A stretch of 64,000 nucleotides of DNA from an uncultured Collinsella sp. (lineage in GTDB: Bacteria; Actinomycetota; Coriobacteriia; Coriobacteriales; Coriobacteriaceae). The DNA is taken from the NCBI GenBank assembly GCA_900541065.1, contig UQIE01000011.1:9422-73421 (forward strand). Reading direction: 5' to 3'. Position 1 is the stretch's first letter. Every line of letters begins with the position of its first letter. The notes below the pieces were generated by a model, which saw nothing but the letters and a program-made list of their open reading frames with translations, was not told the DNA's origin and did not search any database. Made by a program: the position numbers and the translations under genes. Positions 50,225 through 58,518 of this stretch are shown piece by piece.

Positions 50225-50264
50225 GAACCGCCCGGAAGGCATCGCGCTTCCAGGCGGTTCTTAC
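50221..50264. terminator. Bidirectional hairpin between the remnant and the ParE gene
   Basis: GTAAGAACCGCC (50221-50232) with GGCGGTTCTTAC (50253-50264), and inner GGAAG with CTTCC, loop GCATCGCG. It reaches the ParE stop codon. No long T-run. Confidence 0.6.
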
Positions 50265-50599
50265 TAATCATCATCCAGCAACTCGAATCGATTTCTAGAT
50301 ATCACCAATGCGGCATAATCTTGGCTTTGGTGAAAGACATGGGCGACCACAACGTCCTCGTTATCGTAGTAATAAAGCATTACATAAGAATTAACGAGGC
50401 AGGCATGGTAACCAAGCACTGCAAGCTCGGGTAACTTCGATAAGCCGTAGTCAACTACACCACTTTGAAGAAGCTGGAGCTGGCTACGGTATTTATCAAG
50501 AAAGTGCCGGGCAGTAAAAATACCATGCCCCAATAGATAATCAACGATATCGTCAACTTCTTGTTCAGCTGTAGGCAGAATCTTGACGTTATAGGCCAT
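50264..50599 (-). CDS. RelE/ParE family toxin
   Basis: 111 aa. MAYNVKILPTAEQEVDDIVDYL at the N-terminus, the central YRSQLQLLQSG helix, then LGYHACLVNSYVMLYYYDNEDVVVAHVFHQSQDY match the RelE/ParE fold, including the final HxxxxY-type strand. RelE-like members cleave ribosome-bound mRNA and ParE-like members poison gyrase; which applies is not clear. It overlaps the antitoxin gene by 11 nt. Start 50599 has a GAGG 8 nt upstream. Part of a two-module TA block. Confidence 0.85.
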   Translation of the reverse strand: MAYNVKILPTAEQEVDDIVDYLLGHGIFTARHFLDKYRSQLQLLQSGVVDYGLSKLPELAVLGYHACLVNSYVMLYYYDNEDVVVAHVFHQSQDYAALVISRNRFELLDDD

Positions 50600-50858
50600 A
50601 TTTTGCCTCAAGGTCATCGAGAGCCTCAAAGGCATCACGCGCCGTGCCAGCAGCACGCTCCCGCTCGGCCACAGCTATACGAGCCATCAGACGTGCCTTA
50701 GCCTGTTCCTGAACCATGAGGTCGTAGTCCTCGGATCGAAGTACAACAAATTTGCTATAGCCGTTTTTTGTAACAGTCACTGGACCAGTAGTAGTTTCAA
50801 CGAGCTCCGAGAATTTCGCGGTATCCCGCATATCTTTAATTGGAACGCAAACAGGCAT
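50589..50858 (-). CDS. Phd/YefM family antitoxin
   Basis: 89 aa. MPVCVPIKDMRDTAKFSELVE and GPVTVTKNGYSKFVVLRSEDYD are the Phd/YefM DNA-binding fold; the C-terminal part (ERERAAGTARDAFEALDDLEAKYGL) would wrap the toxin. RBS AGGAG is 6 nt before 50858. It should neutralise the overlapping RelE/ParE toxin and repress the shared promoter. Confidence 0.87.
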   Translation of the reverse strand: MPVCVPIKDMRDTAKFSELVETTTGPVTVTKNGYSKFVVLRSEDYDLMVQEQAKARLMARIAVAERERAAGTARDAFEALDDLEAKYGL

Positions 50859-50871
50859 GGCACACTCCTAA

Positions 50872-50900
50872 CATAATTGTGTACATAATTATGAAGTATA
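50872..50900 (-). promoter_or_regulatory. Promoter/operator of the Phd-ParE module
   Basis: -10 TATACT (50900-50895, minus) followed by repeated ATAATT half-sites (CATAATT at 50872-50878 and CATAATTATG at 50884-50893) just upstream of the antitoxin RBS. The -35 is weak. Confidence 0.45.
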
Positions 50901-50966
50901 GCTCAGCTAACGAGCATCAGCTACAGGAGAACCGCCATGTCGAGGACAGTCCCCGATATGGCGGTT

Positions 50967-51389
50967 TTACTCCTCCGGAATCGGAAACGCACGGATGAAC
51001 TCTGCAGGCGAGAAGGTCTTGATGGTCGAGCGCACAAAAGCGGCGCGGTCACGCGTGATGATAAAGTCCACGCCGGCACGCTCGGCCATCGCACGGATAC
51101 AGCCGTCCTCAAAGTCCGGCTCATCGGAATAGGCGGAGGTAAAACAAGCTTCTTGGTCGAGAGGCTCTACCGAGTAGCTCTTAAGACAGTCGCGCACTAC
51201 CTCGCGGGCGCGCGCCTCGCCTGCCTGTTTAGTGAGAATGTAGTACGCGTCCTTGAGAGAGCAGGCCGAAACAATACCCTCGATAAGTCCCACGTCAACG
51301 AGCCCCTTGATCGTTTGCGCCGCTGCGTGCTCCGGCCGGCCCGGAAGCACGCAATCGAGCAGAAAATTGGTATCGAGAAATGCCCTCAT
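50967..51389 (-). CDS. PIN domain toxin (VapC-like)
   Basis: 140 aa. The acidic residues of the PIN nuclease are present: D6 in FLDTNFLLD, E/D in DEPDFEDGCIRAMAE, and the final D in FIITRDRAAF. Such toxins cut tRNA or rRNA. It overlaps the preceding antitoxin by 4 nt (ATGA). It belongs to the PIN_3 group that pairs with Phd-like rather than VapB antitoxins. Confidence 0.85.
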   Translation of the reverse strand: MRAFLDTNFLLDCVLPGRPEHAAAQTIKGLVDVGLIEGIVSACSLKDAYYILTKQAGEARAREVVRDCLKSYSVEPLDQEACFTSAYSDEPDFEDGCIRAMAERAGVDFIITRDRAAFVRSTIKTFSPAEFIRAFPIPEE

Positions 51390-51778
51390 AGGTAGCGCTC
51401 CCTCGCGACGCGCTTTTCATCTTCAACCGTCATCGTATCGAGCGGCGTTCCCTTTGGCATGTTAGCTACGATATCGAGATACTCCTGGTAGTCCTCATCC
51501 TCCGCGAGCATCTCACGGATCTCCTTCCAGGTGATCTTGGGATGCCACATCGTACCCACGTCGCGCTTGGGCTTGTCCGAGCCGCGCGTCGGCTTTGCAC
51601 CCCCGCGCTCCTGGGCAGCGTCATATTCCACTGCAACCGGGCCTTGATAGTCGAGCGGCACGATTTTGAACAACGGCTTGCTCCGCTTGAAAACCACAAC
51701 CTCCTCGCCCTCATTAGCAACCTTTTCGGCCACCTGCGTAAGGTTTTGGCGCAGCTCCGAAAACGCGACCGTAACCAT
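51386..51778 (-). CDS. Phd-like antitoxin of the PIN toxin
   Basis: 130 aa from ATG 51778 (GAGGAG 5 nt upstream). The N-terminal Phd/YefM fold (VTVAFSELRQNLTQVAEKV and EVVVFKRSKPLFKIVPLD) is followed by a longer-than-usual C-terminal region (MWHPKITWKEIREMLAEDEDYQEYLDIV), likely the toxin-neutralising part. Translationally coupled to the PIN gene. A strong palindrome at its promoter suggests autoregulation. Confidence 0.82.
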   Translation of the reverse strand: MVTVAFSELRQNLTQVAEKVANEGEEVVVFKRSKPLFKIVPLDYQGPVAVEYDAAQERGGAKPTRGSDKPKRDVGTMWHPKITWKEIREMLAEDEDYQEYLDIVANMPKGTPLDTMTVEDEKRVARERYL

Positions 51779-51811
51779 AACTGCTCCTCTCAACATATAT
51801 CTTCACTGCTA

Positions 51812-51844
51812 AGTATACACGTTAATGTTAATGTTAACGTGTAT
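51812..51844 (-). promoter_or_regulatory. Operator/promoter of the Phd-PIN module
   Basis: ATACACGTTAA (51815-51825) and TTAACGTGTAT (51834-51844) form a perfect 11-bp inverted repeat; inside is a run of GTTAAT-GTTAAT-GTTAAC hexamers. The -10 TATACT (51817-51812, minus) overlaps one arm, so bound antitoxin would block polymerase. Confidence 0.65.
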
Positions 51845-51945
51845 AAGAATCACCACAATGGGGGCGATCAACCATTACTGGCGCCTCTGCTTCGTATGAA
51901 TCTCTTATCGCTCCGGAACGGCACCGGTCCGCAGGGTCACCCTCA

Positions 51946-51993
51946 GCAACCTACATGACGCAGATCATGCTGCCCGCCACCACGCCCAAATAA
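51946..51993 (+). pseudogene. Gene-end remnant, copy 2
   Basis: Codons for ATYMTQIMLPATTPK and TAA, aligned with the end of copy 1 (ATYVTQITVPVAPAK, TAA). Followed, as copy 1 is, by a hairpin containing CC-C-GGAA-G, so stop and terminator were duplicated together. Confidence 0.4.
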
Positions 51994-52031
51994 AAACCTC
52001 CCGGAAAGTATCAACCTTTCCGGGAGGTTTT
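51992..52031 (-). terminator. Intrinsic terminator of ligA (bidirectional)
   Basis: A 16-bp perfect stem (51993-52008 with 52016-52031) has a 7-nt loop; T-runs follow on the minus strand (TTTTTATTT) and T-rich sequence on the plus side. Confidence 0.9.
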
Positions 52032-52051
52032 CTAATTTGATTATCGATGTC

Positions 52052-54280
52052 CTAAGCCTGGGGCACCTCACCGGTAGCCAAGATCTGCTCGAGTGCGTCC
52101 TCATCCAGCACGGGCACACCCAGCTGCTCAGCCTTGGTGAGCTTGGAGCCCGCTTTGGGACCGGCAACCAGATAGCTCGTCTTCTTTGACACACTACCCG
52201 AGACCTTGGCGCCGAGCACCTTGAGCGCCGCGCCCGCCTCGTCGCGGGTGCGGTTGACGAGCGTGCCGGTGAGCACGAAGGTCAGACCCGCGAGTGGCTG
52301 TGCGTCGGCGAGCTCGCCCGCCACGCCAGCGTCGGCTGCGGCTTGCGCGTGCGCGGCGCCCAAGTCGACCTCGAGCGACAGGCCCGCCTGGCGCAGGCGC
52401 TCCAGCACGGCAAGGTTCTCGGGCACGGCCAGGAACTGCTTGACGCTCGCCGCAATCTTGGGACCGATGCCCTCGCACTCGGCGATGTCCTCTTCGCTCG
52501 CCAAGATGAGCTTGTCAATCGACAGGAATCGCTCGGCGATGACCTCGCCCACGCTCTTGCCCACGTGGCGGATGCCCAGGGCAAACAGCACGCGACCGAG
52601 CGGCTGGCTCTTGGACTTGTTGAGCTCGGCGATGATTTTCTCGGCCGTCTTGAGGCCTACCGGAATGGGATCGCCCTTCTTGACGCCCTTTTTACTGTTG
52701 GAACTGGCATAGGTGCGCCCCGTGTCCAGGCCTGCGATGTCATCGACCGTGAGCTGGTAGAAGTCTGCGACATCGTGGATCAGGCCGGCGGCGATCATCT
52801 TGTCGACGATCTCGTCGCCCAGGCCGTCGACGTCCATGCAGCCGCGGCTCACCCAGTGGAGCAAGCGCTCCTTGAGCTGCGCGGGGCAGTCGATGGAGAC
52901 GCAGCGGTAGGCGACCTCGCCATCCTCGTGGACCACAGGGCTGCCGCACACGGGGCAGACCTCGGGCATGTGCCAGTCGACCGAATCGGCCGGGCGCTTA
53001 TCGAGCACCGGGCCCACAACCTCGGGAATCACGTCGCCCGCCTTGTGCACGATGATAGTGTCGCCCTCGCGCACGTTTTTGCGGCGGATCTCGTCGATGT
53101 TGTGCAGCGTGGCGCGCGCGATGGTGGAGCCGGCGACCGTGACCGGGTCGAACTCGGCGACCGGCGTGAGTACGCCGGTGCGGCCCACCTGGATGCGAAT
53201 CTCGCGCAGGACGGTCTGCTTTTCCTCGGGCGGGAACTTAAAGGCAATGGCCCAGCGCGGCGCGCGGGCGGTAAAGCCCAAGTCAAGCTGCTGCTGGAAG
53301 CTGTCGACCTTTACGACCACGCCGTCGATGTCGTAGTCCAAGTCACCGCGATGCTCGAGCGCCTGGGCACAGAACTCGTGGACCTCGGCCGGCGTGGCGC
53401 AGCGTGCCACGTTGGGGTTAACGCTAAAGCCGGCGCTACGCAGCCAGTCCAGAAACTCGCGCTGGCTGTGGACGTGCAACGGGTCGGTATCGGCGATGGC
53501 GTAGATAAAGGTGGCCAGATCGCGGCGCGCCGTGACCTTGGGATCCTTTTGGCGCAGGCTACCGGCGGCGGCGTTGCGCGGGTTGGCGAAGGGGTCGCGG
53601 CCCTCAGCATCGGCCTCTTCATTCAGACGAACAAAGCTGCCCTTGGGCATATAGACCTCGCCGCGCACCTCGATGGCGCGCTCGCGGTCGGCGCCCATAT
53701 GAGCGAGCGCCGGCTCGGACAGGTGCATGGGCACATCCTTGATGGTACGCACGTTGAGCGACACGTCCTCGCCCGTGGTGCCATCGCCGCGTGTGGCCGC
53801 GCGCACGAAGGTGCCGTTTTGATAGGTAAGCGCAACGCCCAAGCCGTCAATCTTGAGCTCGCAGGTATAGGTGACGCTGCCGGCACCGAGCGCATCCTCG
53901 GTACGCTGGAGCCATGCGTCGAGCTCGTCCAGGTCCATGGCATCGTCCATGGAATACATGCGTGCCATGTGCGTTACCGGCGTAAACTGCTCGCTCACGT
54001 AGCCGCCCACGCGTTGGGTATAGCTGTCGGGCGTTACCAAATCGGGGTAGGTCGCCTCGATTTCCTGCAGCTCAACGAGCATTTTGTCAAAGGCGGCGTC
54101 CGTAATCTCGGGTGCGTCGAGCATGTAGTAGCGGTACGCGTGGTAATCGAGCTCGTGGCGCAGCTCAGCCGCGCGCGCTGCCGCCTGGGCATGGGCGTCG
54201 GCCGGTGCAGCGGCATCCGCGCTCGCGGGCGCTTCGGTATCGATGTCCACACCGTCACCAAACAGGCTCGATTGCTCCAT
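52052..54280 (-). CDS. ligA: NAD-dependent DNA ligase LigA
   Basis: 742 aa, slightly longer than typical (~670) owing to an N-terminal Ala-rich extension (residues ~10-40). The adenylated Lys lies in CELKIDGLGVAL. Motifs EVRGEVYMP, NPRNAAAGSLRQ, the four-Cys zinc finger (CPVCGSP...CVSIDCPAQ), helix-hairpin-helix repeats and a C-terminal BRCT domain (GLTFVLTGTLVNRTRDEA) follow in order. It seals Okazaki fragments using NAD. The start at 54280 has AAGGAG 7 nt upstream. Monocistronic with its own terminator. Confidence 0.96.
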   Translation of the reverse strand: MEQSSLFGDGVDIDTEAPASADAAAPADAHAQAAARAAELRHELDYHAYRYYMLDAPEITDAAFDKMLVELQEIEATYPDLVTPDSYTQRVGGYVSEQFTPVTHMARMYSMDDAMDLDELDAWLQRTEDALGAGSVTYTCELKIDGLGVALTYQNGTFVRAATRGDGTTGEDVSLNVRTIKDVPMHLSEPALAHMGADRERAIEVRGEVYMPKGSFVRLNEEADAEGRDPFANPRNAAAGSLRQKDPKVTARRDLATFIYAIADTDPLHVHSQREFLDWLRSAGFSVNPNVARCATPAEVHEFCAQALEHRGDLDYDIDGVVVKVDSFQQQLDLGFTARAPRWAIAFKFPPEEKQTVLREIRIQVGRTGVLTPVAEFDPVTVAGSTIARATLHNIDEIRRKNVREGDTIIVHKAGDVIPEVVGPVLDKRPADSVDWHMPEVCPVCGSPVVHEDGEVAYRCVSIDCPAQLKERLLHWVSRGCMDVDGLGDEIVDKMIAAGLIHDVADFYQLTVDDIAGLDTGRTYASSNSKKGVKKGDPIPVGLKTAEKIIAELNKSKSQPLGRVLFALGIRHVGKSVGEVIAERFLSIDKLILASEEDIAECEGIGPKIAASVKQFLAVPENLAVLERLRQAGLSLEVDLGAAHAQAAADAGVAGELADAQPLAGLTFVLTGTLVNRTRDEAGAALKVLGAKVSGSVSKKTSYLVAGPKAGSKLTKAEQLGVPVLDEDALEQILATGEVPQA

Positions 54281-54388
54281 AGCGGCACTCCTTCGCTCGA
54301 TTTCAAACGGATACAAGAGTACCACCGGTCGCGATGGGGTCGAATAACCCTTTCGAACCGCACCGAATCGGCAGCCGCCAGACTGGGG

Positions 54389-54591
54389 TGGACAGTTAGT
54401 TCAGATACGTATAAATCCTAGAGCTGGATCAGGCACGAACACCCCTGTTTCAACTAATTTGGGCTCCTCGAGACCATGTAAACGTCCCACTCTCCCTTCC
54501 AAACACCAATTCGTGCCCCATCCCAATCAAAAATTGCTCAAAACGCATCCCAAGCTGCCCCAGATTTATACGTATCTGGACTAACTGTCCA
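54389..54591. repeat. MITE-like element with 29-bp terminal inverted repeats
   Basis: Ends 54389-54417 and 54563-54591 are reverse complements at 28 of 29 positions and begin TGGACAGT. An inner pair GGCACGAA/TTCGTGCC (54432-54439, 54510-54517) is nested. 203 bp, no convincing gene; the flanking bases show no clear target duplication. Located between ligA and htrA. Confidence 0.85.
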
Positions 54592-54659
54592 GACCATTCC
54601 GAACCAGGCCTCTTGTCAGCCCCAAGTGATCCGTTTTCCTCCGTCCCCAACGGATCAAT

Positions 54660-54701
54660 AAGAAAAGAGGGGCTGTCCTGCGTTGGCGGGACAGCCCCTC
54701 T
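54660..54701 (-). terminator. Intrinsic terminator of htrA
   Basis: A 13-bp perfect stem, AGAGGGGCTGTCC (54666-54678) with 54689-54701, followed on the minus strand by TTTTCTTATT. Confidence 0.85.
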
Positions 54702-54727
54702 GGCTTCGACATGTGCGATACGGTTCG

Positions 54728-56194
54728 TTAGAAACCCTGGCCGTAGCCTTGACCCTGGCCCTGGCCCTGCTGGCCCAGCAGCTCCTCCAGGTACTGGCGC
54801 AGCTGTTCATCGGTAATACCACCGTTGCCGGTGTCGGTCGCGCTGTCGTTCTGCTGCTGGTTCTGCAGCTCCTCGTCGGAACCCAGCTCGACCGTGACCT
54901 TCTTCTCTTCCTTGCCGCGCACGAGCGTGATCTCGACCTTCTCGCCCACCTCGTGGCTGCGCAGTGCGATGATCAGGCCATCGGCGCTCGTGATCTCGTC
55001 ATCGCCCAGCTTGGTGATGACGTCGCCCTCCTGAATGCCGGCCTTGACGGCAGGACCATCCTCAACGACGCTCGCCACATACGCGCCGCTATCGGTGCTC
55101 AACTTGTTGGTGCGGGCGTTAAGCGCATTGACGCTCGAAAGCGTAGCGCCCATGTACGGATGCACCGGCGTCTTGCCGTCGATAATCTGGTCGGCAATGT
55201 TCTTGGCGTAGTTAACGGGAATAGCAAAGCCCACGCCTGAGCTGGAGCCCGAGTAGCTCTCGATGAGCGAGTTGATGCCCACGAGCTCGCCGTTGTCATT
55301 GACGAGCGCGCCGCCGGAGTTGCCCGGGTTGATGGCGGCATCGGTCTGGATCATGTTGGCGTAGATAGTGTTGCCGCTGGTAGAGCTCATGGCCGTGGAG
55401 CGGTAGAGCGCCGAGACGATACCGGTGGAGACAGACTGCTCGTTGCCAAACGGCGAACCGATCGCCATGACCCACTCGCCCACGTTGAGCTTGGAGGAAT
55501 CACCGATCTCGATCGGCGTGAGCTTGGAGGCGTCGGCGTCCTTGAGCTTGATGACGGCCAGGTCGCTCGAAGCATCGTTGCCCACGAACTCGGCCTCGTA
55601 GGTGGTGCCGTCGTCCATGGTGACCACGTACTGGTCGTAGCCGTCGACCACGTGGTTGTTGGTGAGGATGTGGCCCTCGGTATCGAGCACGACGCCCGAA
55701 CCGACGCTGCCCGAGCTATCCGACTCATCGGCAGACTGCGAAAGCGAGCCATTCTGGCTACCGCTCGAAGTGGCGGTGACGGAAACGACGGAGGGCAGGG
55801 CCTTGGCAGAGACGGCCTCAGCAAGTGTGGTGTCCTCGGAGTCGATCGTAATCTTTTGCGTCGATGAACCCGAAGCGCCCGCCGTCACAGCGTTCCTGCC
55901 GCCGCCGATATCGAGCGTGCCGCTCATAATGAGCGCAATGACCAGCAGGGCGCCGCAGGCGCAGCCGGCAAGTGCCGTAATAAAGATCGGCAGCTTTTTG
56001 GTCTTGGTCTTGACCACCGTGTGCTTGTTCACGACCTGCTGGCCACCCAGCGGCTGGCCGGTCTGCGTGTCGTAGGCCTGTACGTAGGGAATGTTGCCGT
56101 CGGCAGGCGTCGACTCCACCTGCACGCGCGGTTGCTGCTGAGTCTCGCCGGCGTGGCCCGCATCCTGGGGACGCCGGGAATCGTTCTCGCTCAT
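54728..56194 (-). CDS. HtrA/DegP-type trypsin-like serine protease with PDZ domain
   Basis: 488 aa. A cytosolic Gln-rich N-terminus (~65 residues) precedes one membrane helix (ITALAGCACGALLVIALIMSG). The protease domain has His in ILTNNHVVDG, Asp in ASSDLAVIKL and Ser in NPGNSGGALV. One PDZ domain (YVASVVEDGPAVKAGIQEGDVI) and a Gln/Gly-rich tail follow. It is membrane-anchored and faces outside, acting in quality control of secreted proteins such as the pilins and surface proteins of this organism. The start at 56194 has AAAGGA 8 nt upstream. Single gene with a clear terminator. Confidence 0.93.
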   Translation of the reverse strand: MSENDSRRPQDAGHAGETQQQPRVQVESTPADGNIPYVQAYDTQTGQPLGGQQVVNKHTVVKTKTKKLPIFITALAGCACGALLVIALIMSGTLDIGGGRNAVTAGASGSSTQKITIDSEDTTLAEAVSAKALPSVVSVTATSSGSQNGSLSQSADESDSSGSVGSGVVLDTEGHILTNNHVVDGYDQYVVTMDDGTTYEAEFVGNDASSDLAVIKLKDADASKLTPIEIGDSSKLNVGEWVMAIGSPFGNEQSVSTGIVSALYRSTAMSSTSGNTIYANMIQTDAAINPGNSGGALVNDNGELVGINSLIESYSGSSSGVGFAIPVNYAKNIADQIIDGKTPVHPYMGATLSSVNALNARTNKLSTDSGAYVASVVEDGPAVKAGIQEGDVITKLGDDEITSADGLIIALRSHEVGEKVEITLVRGKEEKKVTVELGSDEELQNQQQNDSATDTGNGGITDEQLRQYLEELLGQQGQGQGQGYGQGF

Positions 56195-56365
56195 AGCTGC
56201 AATCCTTTCGTCAAATAACCAAAGGCCCGCCAAACACGTGGCGGGCCATCATTGTTCACGTTGAGTTGTACCCCAATATGCGGGCGTACGTGTGTGAGAA
56301 CGCAATCTTTTAGGAAGGCTTAAGTTCTGCTGCAAGCTCGAAAGGGATCCACGCATGCGGCAAAA

Positions 56366-56398
56366 CCACCACGAAGGTGCCTGTCCCCTTTGTGGTGG
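56366..56398. repeat. Palindromic family 2, copy 5
   Basis: CCACCACGAAGG - TGCCTGTCC - CCTTTGTGGTGG (one G-U pair), 4 nt after the stop of the response-regulator gene. Confidence 0.9.
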
Positions 56399-56402
56399 AA
56401 AT

Positions 56403-57065
56403 CTAGTCCTTAAACAGATAGCCCACACCGCGGACGGTGGTGATGTGCGCCGCGATCTGCGGGCCCACCTTGGAGCGGATGCGTCGAATGTGCACGTCGA
56501 CGGTGCGCGTACCGCCGCAGTACTCAAAGCCCCACACGCGGTGCAGCAGCACCTCGCGGCTGTAGGCGCGGTTGGGATGCGTCGCCAAAAAGCTCAGCAG
56601 CGAGTACTCCATCAGCGTCAGGTCGATGGGCTCGTTATCGAGCGTCACCTGGTAGGTGGCCAAGTTGATCTCGAGGTTGTCAATGTTGAGCACATCGTCG
56701 GCGGCGACGGTCTCTTCCTCGCCCATCAGGCGCTGCGCACGAGCCTTAAGCTCGTTGGGCGTCGCCGTGGGACATACAAAGTCGGCATGCGCGTGATTCG
56801 GCAGGCGCAAGGTACCGAGCGCCTCGTCGTCGACGATCACCAACATGGGGACGCCGCCACGATCGTCAAGCCACTTGGCAATCTGATCGATGCGGTCGCT
56901 GCGGATGCCGTCGGAGTCGAGAATCAGCAGGTCAAAGTCGTGCGCCGCAGTCGGCGAATCGGGGGTTGCCAGGCTCACTTCGACACCCAGGGTGGTCGTC
57001 AAGCTGCGGGCAAACTCGTGGAAGCGCGTCGTGCGCGCCATGAACAGGGCACTCTTTTCGGACAT
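56403..57065 (-). CDS. OmpR-family response regulator, GlnR-like
   Basis: 220 aa from ATG 57065 (GGAGG 5 nt upstream). The N-terminal ~110 residues are a receiver-like domain with LLILDSDG, but the acidic pocket and conserved Thr/Lys are not clearly present. The C-terminal winged helix has YSREVLLHRVWGFEYCGGTR and then TVDVHIRRIRSKVGP, which closely matches actinobacterial GlnR (VWGYDYFGGTRTVDVHVRR). GlnR is an orphan, phosphorylation-independent nitrogen regulator. It lies 50 nt behind the glutamine-synthetase homologue in the same unit, and a GlnR-box-like site precedes that gene. No histidine kinase is adjacent, consistent with an orphan. Confidence 0.8.
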   Translation of the reverse strand: MSEKSALFMARTTRFHEFARSLTTTLGVEVSLATPDSPTAAHDFDLLILDSDGIRSDRIDQIAKWLDDRGGVPMLVIVDDEALGTLRLPNHAHADFVCPTATPNELKARAQRLMGEEETVAADDVLNIDNLEINLATYQVTLDNEPIDLTLMEYSLLSFLATHPNRAYSREVLLHRVWGFEYCGGTRTVDVHIRRIRSKVGPQIAAHITTVRGVGYLFKD

Positions 57066-57115
57066 ATCGGCCTCCAAGGAAATGAGCTCAATCGTACTGG
57101 AACAAGCCAGCGTGA

Positions 57116-58453
57116 TTAGGAGTTCGCCAGATAATGCTTGATCTCCCACTCGGTGATCGTGGACTCAAACTTATGCCACTCGTTGCGCTTCTTTTTGAGG
57201 AAGAAGCTGTGGATGTGCTCGCCGAGGGCATCCTTCATAAACTGCGAGTCCTCAAAGACGTCGAGCGCCTCTTTGAGCGAGCGCGGCAGCGGCGTGTAGC
57301 CGGCCTCGAGCATCTGACGGTCGGTGAGTTTGAGCGTCTCGGCCGTGGCCTCGGGCGGGAGCTCCAGCTTGCGCTCGATGCCATCGAGACCAGCCGCCAG
57401 CGTGACGGCGTTGACCAGGTACGGATTGGCCATGGGGTCGGGGCTACGCAGCTCGATGCGCGTGGACAGCTGCTTGCCAGGCTTGTAGACCGGGATGCGG
57501 ATCATGCTCGCGCGGTTGCGCAGACCCCACGTGGCGTACTGCGGCACGGAGTCGCCACCCGTGGTGATGCGCTTGTACGAGTTGACCGTGGGGTTGGTGA
57601 TGGCGCTAATCTCGCGGGCATGCGCCAGGATGCCGGCCATATAGTGCTTGGCGATATCGGAGAGGTGGTACTTCTCGTCGTCCTCGCCCCAAAAGACGTT
57701 GTTGCCGTCGTGGTCGAACAGCGACTGATGTAAAAACATGGCGCTGCCGTCCTCGCCCGCCAACGGCTTGGGCATAAAGGAGGCATGGCAACCGCTCTCG
57801 TGGGCCTGCTGCTTAATGATGAGTTTGGCCGTAGTGATGGCGTCGGACATGCTCAGGGCCTCGGCGTGGCGCAGACTCATGCCGTGCTGCGAGCGGCCGG
57901 CGGCGTGGAAGGTGTACTCCACGGGCACGGACATCTTCTCGAGCGTGAGGACCGTGTTGCGGCGCAGGTCGCGGGCGGCATCGCTCACCGAAAGATCGAA
58001 GTAGCCCACGTTGTCGAGCGGCTCGGGGGTGTGCTCGTCGGGGAAGTAATAGTACTCCAGCTCGGCGCCCACGTTGAGCAGATAGCCGGCCTTCTCGGCC
58101 TTGCGGAACATGCGGCGCAGGGCATCGCGCGGGTCGCCGGCAAAAGGCTTGCAATCGGGAGTGCACACGTCACAGAACACGCGGGCGACACCGTTGTGGC
58201 TCGGGCGCCACGGCAGGATTTGGAAGGTCGAAGCATCGGGGAATGCGAGCATGTCGGCTTCCTCGGGCGTGGCAAAGCCCTCGATAGCGGAGCCGTCAAA
58301 GCCAATACCCTCCTCAAAAGCGACCTCGAGGTCCTCGGGACTAATGGCAAAGTTCTTGAGGCGGCCGAGAATGTCAACAAACCACAGACGCACAAAGCGG
58401 ATGTCACGCTGCTCTACGGAGCGGAGTACGTAATCGATGTTCTGCTGGTTCAT
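57116..58453 (-). CDS. glnA: Glutamine synthetase family protein (type I), altered metal and flap residues
   Basis: 445 aa, full-length GSI-type fold: VRLWFVDILGRLKNFAI, FDGSAIEGFATPEEADM, GAELEYYYF (Glu ligands kept), SFMPKPL, NPTVNSYKR, and IELRSPDPMANPYL with its Glu. However, the usual metal-binding HHEGAPxQHE reads FHAAGRSQHG (two Glu lost), SGMHLHQS reads SAMFLHQS (His lost), and the catalytic-flap PGFEAP reads TGGDSVP. Alignment by eye therefore predicts loss or change of glutamine-forming activity. It could be a gamma-glutamyl ligase with a different substrate or a regulatory pseudoenzyme. First gene of a unit with the GlnR-like regulator. No adenylylation tyrosine loop was recognised. 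Confidence 0.85.
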   Translation of the reverse strand: MNQQNIDYVLRSVEQRDIRFVRLWFVDILGRLKNFAISPEDLEVAFEEGIGFDGSAIEGFATPEEADMLAFPDASTFQILPWRPSHNGVARVFCDVCTPDCKPFAGDPRDALRRMFRKAEKAGYLLNVGAELEYYYFPDEHTPEPLDNVGYFDLSVSDAARDLRRNTVLTLEKMSVPVEYTFHAAGRSQHGMSLRHAEALSMSDAITTAKLIIKQQAHESGCHASFMPKPLAGEDGSAMFLHQSLFDHDGNNVFWGEDDEKYHLSDIAKHYMAGILAHAREISAITNPTVNSYKRITTGGDSVPQYATWGLRNRASMIRIPVYKPGKQLSTRIELRSPDPMANPYLVNAVTLAAGLDGIERKLELPPEATAETLKLTDRQMLEAGYTPLPRSLKEALDVFEDSQFMKDALGEHIHSFFLKKKRNEWHKFESTITEWEIKHYLANS

Positions 58454-58518
58454 GTCGCTCCCCTTTCTTTCGGGCGGGTTTCGACTGTTCTATATCGCAG
58501 ATACTATCGCAGAAAAAT

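Noticed and set aside
54450..54650. 66-aa frame inside and beyond the MITE-like element
   Set aside because: Spans an inverted-repeat end, and its sequence is mainly translation of the repeat.
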